Source of the DNA: Pseudomonas sp. M47T1
Lineage (GTDB): Bacteria; Pseudomonadota; Gammaproteobacteria; Pseudomonadales; Pseudomonadaceae
Length of the DNA: 64,000 nucleotides
Direction of reading: 5' to 3'
Assembly: GCF_000263855.1 (NCBI RefSeq)
Contig: NZ_AJWX01000018.1
Coordinates: 62,001-126,000, forward strand
A program made the translations under genes and the position numbers. Every line of letters begins with the position of its first letter. Positions within the stretch are counted from its first letter, which is position 1. Under the pieces are notes generated by a model, which was not told where the DNA came from, made no database searches, and saw nothing but the letters and a program-made list of their open reading frames with translations. Of the stretch, positions 57,493 through 64,000 are shown one piece after another.

Positions 57493-60102
57493 TTAGGCCT
57501 GAACCACCGGAATGTTCGCGCTGGCAGCAGCCTCGCGGAATTCGGCGATCTGGTCGAAGCTCAGGTAGCGGTAAACGTCGGCAGCCATGCTGTCGATGTT
57601 CTTCGCGTACTCCATGTACTCTTCCACGGTTGGCAGCTTGCCCAGGATCGAGGCAACGGCAGCCAGTTCGGCGGAGGCCAGGTACACGTTGGCGCCATCG
57701 CCCAGACGGTTCGGGAAGTTACGGGTGGAGGTCGAGACCACCGTGCTGTTCGGCTCAACGCGTGCCTGGTTACCCATGCACAGCGAGCAGCCCGGCATTT
57801 CCATGCGCGCGCCAGCCTTGCCGTAGATGCCGTAGTAGCCTTCCTCGCTCAACTGGTGAGCGTCCATCTTGGTCGGCGGCGACAGCCACAGGCGAGTGGG
57901 CAACTGACCCTTGACCTGGTCCAGCAGTTTACCGGCAGCGCGGAAGTGACCGATGTTGGTCATGCACGAACCGATGAACACTTCGTCGATCTTCTGACCT
58001 TGAACGGTGGACAGCAGGCGAGCGTCGTCCGGGTCGTTAGGGGCGCAGAGGACTGGCTCCTTGACGTCGGCCAGGTCGATCTCGATGATTTCGGCGTACT
58101 CGGCATCGGCGTCGGCCGACAGCAGTTCCGGGTTGGCCAGCCAGGCTTCCATGGCTTGTGCGCGACGTTCCATGGTACGAGCATCGCCGTAGCCTTCGCT
58201 GATCATCCAGCGCAGCAGGGTGATGTTCGACTTCAGGTACTCGGCAATGGCCTTTTCCGGCAGCTTGATGGTGCAACCGGCGGCAGAACGCTCGGCCGAG
58301 GCGTCGGACAGTTCGAATGCCTGTTCAACGGTCAGCTCGTCCAGGCCTTCGATCTCCAGGATGCGACCCGAGAAGGCGTTGACCTTGCCTTTCTTCTCGA
58401 CGGTCAGCAGGCCCTTCTGGATGCCGTAGTAAGGGATGGCATGTACCAGGTCACGCAGGGTGATGCCCGGTTGCAGCTTGCCCTTGAAGCGAACCAGTAC
58501 CGACTCCGGCATGTCCAGCGGCATCACGCCGGTGGCTGCGGCGAAGGCGACCAGGCCGGAACCGGCGGGGAACGAGATGCCGATCGGGAAGCGGGTGTGC
58601 GAGTCACCACCGGTGCCGACGGTGTCCGGCAGCAGCATGCGGTTCAGCCAGCTGTGGATGATGCCATCGCCTGGGCGCAGGGAAACGCCGCCACGGGTAC
58701 GGATGAAGTCCGGCAGGGTGTGGTGGGTCACCACGTCGATCGGCTTCGGATAGGCAGCGGTGTGGCAGAACGATTGCATGACCAGGTCGGCCGAGAAGCC
58801 CAGGCAGGCCAGGTCTTTCAGCTCGTCACGGGTCATTGGGCCGGTGGTGTCTTGCGAGCCCACGGTGGTCATTCTTGGTTCGCAGTAGGTGCCTGGGCGC
58901 ACGCCCTTGCCAACCGGCAGGCCGCAGGCCTTGCCAACCATCTTCTGCGCCAGGGTGAAGCCCTTGCCGGTGTCGACCGGTGCTTCCGGCAGCTTGAACA
59001 GGTCGGTTGGGCCCAGGCCCAGCTCGGCACGCGCTTTTTCGGTCAGGCCACGGCCGACGATCAACGGAATACGGCCACCGGCGCGCACTTCGTCCAACAG
59101 TACCGGGGTTTTCATCTCAAAGGTGGTGATGACGTCGTCGGTACCGTGCTTGCAGACCTTGCCAGCGTGCGGGTACAGGTCGATCACGTCGCCCATGTTG
59201 ATGTTCGAGACATCGAATTCGATCGGCAGGGCGCCGGCGTCTTCCATGGTGTTGTAGAAGATGGGGGCGATTTTCGAGCCGAAGCAGAAACCACCGGCGC
59301 GCTTGTTGGGCACGAACGGGATGTCGTCGCCGAAGAACCACAGCACCGAGTTGGTGGCTGATTTACGCGACGAACCGGTACCTACCACGTCGCCGACGTA
59401 GGCGATCGGGAAGCCGTCGGCGCGCATCTGCTCGATTTGCTTCATCGGGCCGATGGAACCTTGCACGTCCGGGACGATACCGTCACGGGCCATTTTCAGC
59501 ATGGCCAGGGCGTGCAGCGGGATGTCAGGGCGCGACCAGGCGTCGGGGGCAGGGGACAGGTCGTCGGTGTTGGTTTCGCCGGTGACCTTGAACACGCGCA
59601 GGCTGATCTTGTCGGCCAGTACCGGGCGCTTCTTGAACCACTCGCCGTCGGCCCAGGATTGCAGCACGCCCTGGGCGTGAGTGTTGCCGTTCTTGGCTTT
59701 TTCAGCCACGTCGTGGAAGGCGTCGAACATCAGCAGGGTGTGCTTGAGTTGTTCGGCGGCCACGGCGGCCAGTTCGGCGCTGTCCAGCAGCTCTACCATG
59801 GTGGCGATGTTGTAGCCGCCCTGCATGGTGCCCAGCAGTTCGACGGCACGTTTCTTGTCGATCAGCGGGGAGGTGGCTTCGCCCTTGGCGAGGGCGGAGA
59901 GGAAACCAGCCTTCACGTAGGCCGCTTCGTCCACACCTGGTGGAACGCGGTTGGTGATCAGGTCGACCAGGACGGCTTCTTCGCCAGCGGGAGGATTTTT
60001 CAACAGCTCGACCAGGCCGGCTGTTTGTTCGGCGTTAAGCGGCTGGGGCACGATACCCTGGGCGGCACGCTCTTCGATGTGTTTGCGGTAGGCTTCAAGC
60101 AC
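57493..60102 (-). CDS. acnB: Aconitate hydratase B
   Basis: AcnB is the main TCA-cycle aconitase. The 869-residue product starts at a GTG (60102) with GAGGG 8 bases upstream, reading MLEAYRKHIEERAAQGIVPQ, the known AcnB N terminus; an in-frame ATG at 60117 has no ribosome site. Motifs include the swivel (GGYNIATMVELL), GTGSSRKSATNSV, the cluster cysteines in IGSCMTNIGHFR and GCSLCMGNQARVE. Length is normal. The upstream region holds an unusual nested inverted repeat. Confidence 0.97.
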   Translation of the reverse strand: MLEAYRKHIEERAAQGIVPQPLNAEQTAGLVELLKNPPAGEEAVLVDLITNRVPPGVDEAAYVKAGFLSALAKGEATSPLIDKKRAVELLGTMQGGYNIATMVELLDSAELAAVAAEQLKHTLLMFDAFHDVAEKAKNGNTHAQGVLQSWADGEWFKKRPVLADKISLRVFKVTGETNTDDLSPAPDAWSRPDIPLHALAMLKMARDGIVPDVQGSIGPMKQIEQMRADGFPIAYVGDVVGTGSSRKSATNSVLWFFGDDIPFVPNKRAGGFCFGSKIAPIFYNTMEDAGALPIEFDVSNINMGDVIDLYPHAGKVCKHGTDDVITTFEMKTPVLLDEVRAGGRIPLIVGRGLTEKARAELGLGPTDLFKLPEAPVDTGKGFTLAQKMVGKACGLPVGKGVRPGTYCEPRMTTVGSQDTTGPMTRDELKDLACLGFSADLVMQSFCHTAAYPKPIDVVTHHTLPDFIRTRGGVSLRPGDGIIHSWLNRMLLPDTVGTGGDSHTRFPIGISFPAGSGLVAFAAATGVMPLDMPESVLVRFKGKLQPGITLRDLVHAIPYYGIQKGLLTVEKKGKVNAFSGRILEIEGLDELTVEQAFELSDASAERSAAGCTIKLPEKAIAEYLKSNITLLRWMISEGYGDARTMERRAQAMEAWLANPELLSADADAEYAEIIEIDLADVKEPVLCAPNDPDDARLLSTVQGQKIDEVFIGSCMTNIGHFRAAGKLLDQVKGQLPTRLWLSPPTKMDAHQLSEEGYYGIYGKAGARMEMPGCSLCMGNQARVEPNSTVVSTSTRNFPNRLGDGANVYLASAELAAVASILGKLPTVEEYMEYAKNIDSMAADVYRYLSFDQIAEFREAAASANIPVVQA

Positions 60103-60214
60103 AGTTATTACCCTCATCAGTGGTCCCTGTCCGGGACGCTCATCCAGTCATTCCTGCGCCCATGCGCTGCACGGCTTTTTGAGCCGCTGAGCCAGGGCTG
60201 CAGAAATTCCTTGT

Positions 60215-60352
60215 AGAAGCTGCTTTCAAAGTTTTACGCCTCCAGAACGGGGAGCTGATGAGGGCTGGCGCCAGGTATTCCTGCCTGAAAATACCTGTGC
60301 CAACCCCGTTCTGTCGGATAACTGTGCTCGTGACGCTTTGAAAACAGCTTCT
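60215..60352. repeat. Nested inverted repeat (MITE-like or structured leader) upstream of acnB
   Basis: Three nested pairs of arms occur within 138 bp: AGAAGCTGCTTTCAAAG / CTTTGAAAACAGCTTCT (60215, 60336; one mismatch), CAGAACGGGG / CCCCGTTCTG (60243, 60304; perfect), and CAGGTATT / AATACCTG (60272, 60290; perfect). The outer arms are bordered by TA on both sides. It contains no open frame of note. Confidence 0.75.
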
Positions 60353-60499
60353 AGCGGACATTGGTGCCTAAAAAGGCAGCGTGATTCTACGGTAAAAAAA
60401 CAAGAAAGGTAAGTTAAGCCCTACGCATTCGGGGGTGATCATCCTTAGACAAAGGGCTAACATGGCTGCCTGTCTTACTTTTCAAAGTGTTGCAACGCC

Positions 60500-60973
60500 A
60501 TGTCGAATCAGTCCATCAAGACCCCCTGTGTAGGCCTGTGCTCCACGGTTTACGGGGATCTTGTGTGCCGTGGCTGCAAGCGCTTCCACCACGAAGTGAT
60601 CCACTGGAACGGTTACAACGACGACGAAAAACGTGCGGTGTGGCTGCGCCTGGAGCAGTTGCTGGTGCAGGTGATGGTGGCCAAGCTGGAAATCTTCGAC
60701 AAGCACAAGCTGCGCCTGCAACTGGAACAACGCAAGATCCGATTTGTACCGCAGCAGTCCGAATACTGTTGGGCCTACCAGCTGATTGCCCGTGGCGCGC
60801 GCGTGATCAACCAGCTGGAGGCCTACGGCATGGCCCTGCTGCCGGAATTTCGCGATTGGGAGCTGCCGCAATTGCGCGATGCCATTGATCGGGAATTTTT
60901 CCTGCTGTCCGAGGCGCACTACGAGCGCTACATCGCGCCGGGTTTTTTGCGCGATGCCTTTCCCGCGGGTTGA
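60500..60973 (+). CDS. DUF1289 domain protein
   Basis: A 157-residue protein whose first 30 residues carry the DUF1289 cysteine motif (TPCVGLCSTVYGDLVCRGCK), with four Cys that may bind a metal or Fe-S cluster. The rest is helical (LRLEQLLVQVMVAKLEIFD) and unrecognised. The family is of unknown function. No strong ribosome site is seen. It is divergent to acnB. Confidence 0.85.
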   Translation: MSNQSIKTPCVGLCSTVYGDLVCRGCKRFHHEVIHWNGYNDDEKRAVWLRLEQLLVQVMVAKLEIFDKHKLRLQLEQRKIRFVPQQSEYCWAYQLIARGARVINQLEAYGMALLPEFRDWELPQLRDAIDREFFLLSEAHYERYIAPGFLRDAFPAG

Positions 60974-60996
60974 TCTGTGGCCCTGACGCGGCAGTG

Positions 60997-61084
60997 GTGG
61001 GAGCGGGTTCTACCCGCGAAGCAGACACCCTGGTATTGCAGTGGTTTCGCGGTGCGTCTTTCGCGGGCAGAGCCCGCTCCCGCG
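60997..61084. repeat. REPIN between the DUF1289 and stress-protein genes
   Basis: GTGGGAGCGGGTTCTACCCG (60997) faces the complement-type REP ending at 61084. Confidence 0.8.
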
Positions 61085-61123
61085 AGGGCTGGGTGCCAAA
61101 CGGTCGAAAGGCCGCGTCAGGGT

Positions 61124-61984
61124 TTAACCGCGCGCCAGTTCTTCGAGGTGGGCGATGATTTCATCGGTCTTGAGCACCAGCACATCACTCTCCAGCGTGT
61201 CCAGCACCACCTCTGCGGTATTGCCGATCAACGCCCCCGACACCCCGGTGCGCGCCACCGTGCCGATGACCGTCACCGCCGCACTGAGCGAGTGCGCGGT
61301 AAAGGGAATCAACACGTCTGCCGGCCCCTCGGCGATGTGCAGGTGCGCATCGTCAATGTCGAATTCGGCCTGGAAGGCCACGCACTGTTCGCGGTAACGC
61401 GCCTCGATGGTTTCCTTGAGCTGGAAGGCCGGGTCCCTGGCCGACAGCATGGGTGAGGGATGGGCGGCAATCACGTGCAGTTCGCCCTTGGCCAGGCGGG
61501 CAATATCGAAGCCGTGCTCGATGATGTTGGCGTGAAGGTGACGGTGCTCGCCATCGGCATTGCCCACGTCCACGGCCGCCAGGATCACGCCGTGGGCCCA
61601 AGGCCGCTCGCTCTTGACCATCAGTACGGCGCAGGGGCAGTGGCGCAGCAGCTTCCAGTCGGCGGGGGTGAGCAGAAAACGCTTGAGCGCGCTTTCGTGG
61701 CGGTGCTGTTTGACCACCAGGCCACAGCCTTCGGCCTGCTGCACCTTGATGATGGTTTTTTCCACGCTGCCTTCCCACGCCTGTTCGGCGTCGGCGCTGA
61801 AGCCGTCGTCGTGCAGCTGGCTTTTCAACAGGGTGAGCAGGGCGCTGTGGTCCTGGTGCTGGTCGCACATCAACAGATGCAGGTGCGCCTGGGTCACGCC
61901 GGCAATCAGCTTGGCGCGGCTGAGCGCCTGGCTGTGGGCGTGCTCAGGGTCCAATACCACCAGTAGGCTGCGGATGGCTTGCAT
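61124..61984 (-). CDS. Universal stress protein with two Usp domains (UspE type)
   Basis: A 286-residue tandem Usp protein. The first domain reads LLVVLDPEHAHSQALSRAKL. The second ends with the ATP-binding G-x2-G-x9-G-type loop IGTVARTGVSGALIGNTAE. GGAG lies before the ATG at 61984; an upstream in-frame start lacks a site. The family helps survival in stress or growth arrest, and some are Anr-controlled in Pseudomonas; no Anr box is visible here. Confidence 0.9.
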   Translation of the reverse strand: MQAIRSLLVVLDPEHAHSQALSRAKLIAGVTQAHLHLLMCDQHQDHSALLTLLKSQLHDDGFSADAEQAWEGSVEKTIIKVQQAEGCGLVVKQHRHESALKRFLLTPADWKLLRHCPCAVLMVKSERPWAHGVILAAVDVGNADGEHRHLHANIIEHGFDIARLAKGELHVIAAHPSPMLSARDPAFQLKETIEARYREQCVAFQAEFDIDDAHLHIAEGPADVLIPFTAHSLSAAVTVIGTVARTGVSGALIGNTAEVVLDTLESDVLVLKTDEIIAHLEELARG

Positions 61985-62088
61985 GACGTTCTCCAGGACG
62001 AATGGGCGCATCCATCAAGCATAGCGGCTGGTGATCTGCCGTGGCGTCCGTATAATCGCCGGCTTTTGCGCCCCTTGAGGAGTCAAGC

Positions 62089-62691
62089 ATGTTGTCTGAA
62101 ATCCATGAGTTCCTCGGTTGCAGGACGCCGCTGGCCTGGGTGGAAGCGGCCCTGGCCGATCAGGAAACCATGCTCATGGACCACAAGAACTGCGAGTTCA
62201 AGGCTGCCGGCACCGCGCTGAGCCTGATCGCCAAGTACTGCACCCACGTCGACCTGATCAACATGATGTCGCGCCTGGCCCGCGAGGAATTGGTGCACCA
62301 CGAGCAGGTCATGCGCCTGATGAAGCGCCGCAAGATCGAACTGCGCCCGTTGTCCGCCGGGCGTTACGCTTCAGGCCTGCGCAAGGTGGTGCGTAATCAC
62401 GAGCCGGTCAAGCTGGTGGATACGCTGGTGGTGGGGGCATTCATCGAAGCCCGCAGCTGCGAGCGTTTCGAAGCCCTGGTACCGCACCTGGATGAAGAGC
62501 TGGGCACCTTCTACCATGGCCTGCTGCGCAGCGAGGCCCGCCACTACCAAGGCTACCTGAAGCTGGCCCATCAGTACGGTGATGCCGATGACATTGCCCG
62601 CACCATCGAGAAGGTGCGCGCGGTGGAAGCCGACCTGATCCTCAGCCCCGACCCTGAATTCCGCTTCCACAGCGGCGTGCCTGCCATCTGA
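62089..62691 (+). CDS. miaE: tRNA 2-methylthio-N6-isopentenyladenosine hydroxylase MiaE
   Basis: MiaE hydroxylates the isopentenyl group of ms2i6A37 in tRNA with a di-iron centre and O2. The 200-residue helical-bundle protein has the iron-ligand motifs EELVHHEQV, IEARSCERF and SEARHYQGY. GAGGAG lies 5-8 bases before the ATG. Length is that of the Pseudomonas form. Confidence 0.93.
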   Translation: MLSEIHEFLGCRTPLAWVEAALADQETMLMDHKNCEFKAAGTALSLIAKYCTHVDLINMMSRLAREELVHHEQVMRLMKRRKIELRPLSAGRYASGLRKVVRNHEPVKLVDTLVVGAFIEARSCERFEALVPHLDEELGTFYHGLLRSEARHYQGYLKLAHQYGDADDIARTIEKVRAVEADLILSPDPEFRFHSGVPAI

Positions 62692-62694
62692 TGT

Positions 62695-62758
62695 TGGGGG
62701 AGCTGGCTTGCCAGCGAGCTTGTGCATCCCACCAGCTTGCTGGCAAGCCAGCTCCCAC
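62695..62758. repeat. REPIN after miaE
   Basis: GGGGGAGCTGGCTTGCCAGC (62696) faces TGCTGGCAAGCCAGCTCCCA (ends 62757). Confidence 0.8.
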
Positions 62759-62830
62759 GTCGCTCCCATGGGGCTTCTAAACTTTCCTGCCCGTCCATCG
62801 TCTAAATACCAAGCAAGCTAACAATTTTGT

Positions 62831-62858
62831 TTGACATTAGCTGCCTAGGCAGTAACAT
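62831..62858 (+). promoter_or_regulatory. Promoter of the MarR-efflux operon
   Basis: TTGACA (62831-62836), 16 bp spacer, TAACAT (62853-62858). The spacer is almost filled by the first operator palindrome. Confidence 0.7.
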
Positions 62859-62883
62859 CTTGTAAACATTACTGCCTAGGCAG
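62841..62883. promoter_or_regulatory. Twin operator palindromes before the MarR gene
   Basis: Two identical perfect 12 bp palindromes CTGCCTAGGCAG (62841-62852 and 62872-62883) with centres 31 bp apart, about three helical turns. The first lies between -35 and -10; the second overlaps the leader and the likely ribosome site (CAGGCAGG) of the regulator gene. This is strong evidence for autorepression. Confidence 0.85.
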
Positions 62884-62894
62884 GCTTTTACACG

Positions 62895-63368
62895 ATGAAG
62901 CATTTCACCCCGGAAAACTTCCGCAACTGCACCATCGGCCTGCTGCTGGGTCGTGCGTCGTCGGTCAAGGATCGCATCCTCGATACTCACCTGGTGCCTC
63001 AGGGTGTCACCGCAGCGCAGTTCAAGGTGCTGCTGATCATGGAGCAGTTCGACGTGGATCGGCCGGCTGAGCTGTGCCGCTACCTGTCCCTGGACAGCGG
63101 ATCGATGACGCGCATGCTCGACCGCCTGGAGCAGAAAGGCCTGATTGTGCGCCGCCCCTGTTCCGACGATCGCCGCCAGATAGAAGTAGGGCTGAGCGAC
63201 GCCGGCCTCGAGTTGGCGGGCCAGTTGCCGGTGGTGGGCTCCGACGCCATGAACGAGCTGGTTGGCGTGCTGGAACCCGGTGAACTGGAAAGCCTGGAAC
63301 GAATCTTAACCAAAGTATTGCTGGCGGCCGGGGATACCCTGACTGCCTTGCGGGTAGGTGCAAAATGA
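62895..63368 (+). CDS. MarR-family transcriptional regulator
   Basis: A 157-residue winged-helix repressor. Typical MarR elements: VTAAQFKVLLIMEQF, the recognition part LCRYLSLDSGSMTRMLDRLEQKGLI, and the wing RRPCSDDRRQIEVGLSDAG. It overlaps the outer-membrane factor gene by 4 bp (ATGA). Such regulators (EmrR-like) repress an efflux operon until a drug or phenolic ligand binds. The operator is the twin palindrome upstream. Confidence 0.92.
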   Translation: MKHFTPENFRNCTIGLLLGRASSVKDRILDTHLVPQGVTAAQFKVLLIMEQFDVDRPAELCRYLSLDSGSMTRMLDRLEQKGLIVRRPCSDDRRQIEVGLSDAGLELAGQLPVVGSDAMNELVGVLEPGELESLERILTKVLLAAGDTLTALRVGAK

Positions 63369-64000
63369 GCGGCAAGTCTTTACGCAACCGGTTCAGCCTG
63401 GTGTTCCTGGCCATGAGCCTGGCCGGCTGCGCCAATTTTCACGGCCTGAACACCTCGGGTGTTGCCACCGACACGAAAACCCTGCAGGCCGATGGCACGC
63501 TCAAGGGCGTGACCCTGTCTGCGGCCGCGTGGCCGAAAGCCGACTGGTGGACAAGCCTGGGCGACCCCCAGCTTGACGGCCTGATCCGCGAAGCGCTGCG
63601 CGACAGCCCGGACATGCAAGTGGCCGCGGCCCGTGCCCACCAGGCCAACGCTGCCGCCTATGCGGCGGACGCCGACCGTATGCCGACCCTGGATGCCCAG
63701 GCAGGCGTGACCCGCGAGCGGCTGCCCAAGGTCGAGGACCCACAGGGTATCGGCGGCCTATACGCCACCGTGCGCCAGGCCGACCTGGCTTTCAACTACA
63801 GCTTCGACCTGTGGGGCGGCCAGCGTGACGCCTGGGAAGCCGCGCTGGGCCAGGCCCGCGCCGCCGAAGTGGACCGCCAGGCCGCCGCTCTGACCCTGGC
63901 CGCCGATGTCGCCCGTGGCTACAGCGACTTGGGCCAGGCCTACATCATGAACGACCTGGCCCAGGACGACCTCAAGCGTACCCAGCAGATGCTCGACCTG
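63365..64000 (+). CDS. Outer-membrane efflux lipoprotein, OprM/NodT family (5' part)
   Basis: The gene is cut by the window edge after 212 codons. The N terminus has a lipoprotein signal with lipobox LAGC (SLAGCANF, Cys near residue 22), then the family pattern WWTSLGDPQLDGLIREALRD, NAAAYAADADRMPTLDAQAG and a helical LAADVARGYSDLGQAY. This is the outer-membrane channel of a tripartite pump; a membrane-fusion protein and inner-membrane transporter likely follow beyond the window. It is translationally coupled to the MarR gene. Confidence 0.92.
   Translation, partial: MSGKSLRNRFSLVFLAMSLAGCANFHGLNTSGVATDTKTLQADGTLKGVTLSAAAWPKADWWTSLGDPQLDGLIREALRDSPDMQVAAARAHQANAAAYAADADRMPTLDAQAGVTRERLPKVEDPQGIGGLYATVRQADLAFNYSFDLWGGQRDAWEAALGQARAAEVDRQAAALTLAADVARGYSDLGQAYIMNDLAQDDLKRTQQMLDL

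Overview
The window is chromosomal DNA from a Pseudomonas, most likely of the P. putida group. It is GC-rich. It carries many palindromic REP/REPIN repeats of the type common in P. putida, and the familiar blocks smc-zipA-ligA, dnaX-ybaB-recR, apt-anr-hemN-ccoSIHG-ccoPQON, aer-acnA-rlmM-tusA, the ~180 kDa NAD-glutamate dehydrogenase, acnB and miaE. From memory, the first ~51 kb follows the order seen in P. aeruginosa PAO1 (smc to tusA), interrupted by accessory DNA. Species level cannot be settled here.

Layout. 1-10 kb: the 3' end of smc, then zipA and ligA (cohesion, division, DNA joining; ligA has a compositionally odd middle), a trehalose-synthase-like GH13 enzyme and a zinc metallopeptidase. 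10-12 kb: a 5 x 40 bp tandem repeat, the small heat-shock gene ibpA with a sigma-32-like promoter and a ROSE-like RNA thermometer, a small hypothetical gene, and ffs (4.5S RNA of the signal recognition particle). 12-26 kb: an accessory segment between ffs and dnaX. It holds a decayed acetyltransferase, a VapBC toxin-antitoxin pair, an IS21-family element lying between remnants of IS256- and IS5-family elements, a three-gene operon of two unknown proteins and a UvrD-like helicase, a methyltransferase, a divergent EamA exporter/MocR regulator pair, an unknown zinc-finger-like protein, a DUF2167 membrane protein and a periplasmic solute-binding protein.

26-35 kb: the replication/repair group dnaX-ybaB-recR with an oxidoreductase gene inside it, then apt, the oxygen regulator anr, a small helical protein and hemN with an ANR box. 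35-43 kb: the cbb3 oxidase set in one direction (ccoNOQP, ccoG, ccoH, ccoI, ccoS and a TauE-like gene), the high-affinity terminal oxidase with its copper and haem assembly factors. Only one structural operon is present. 43-64 kb: an alpha/beta hydrolase, the Aer-type energy-taxis receptor, aconitase AcnA, 23S rRNA methylase RlmM, TusA, a TIM-barrel hydrolase, the large glutamate dehydrogenase and aconitase AcnB facing each other across a terminator, a DUF1289 protein, a tandem universal stress protein, MiaE, and the start of a MarR-controlled outer-membrane efflux operon that runs out of the window.

The most novel-looking items are the helicase operon in the IS-rich segment, the ligA mosaic, the nested inverted repeat upstream of acnB, the twin palindromes before the MarR gene, the MocR operator that contains its own start codon, and the ROSE element. 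No CRISPR array, rRNA or tRNA gene was seen. All calls come from reading the sequence by eye; no database search was run.
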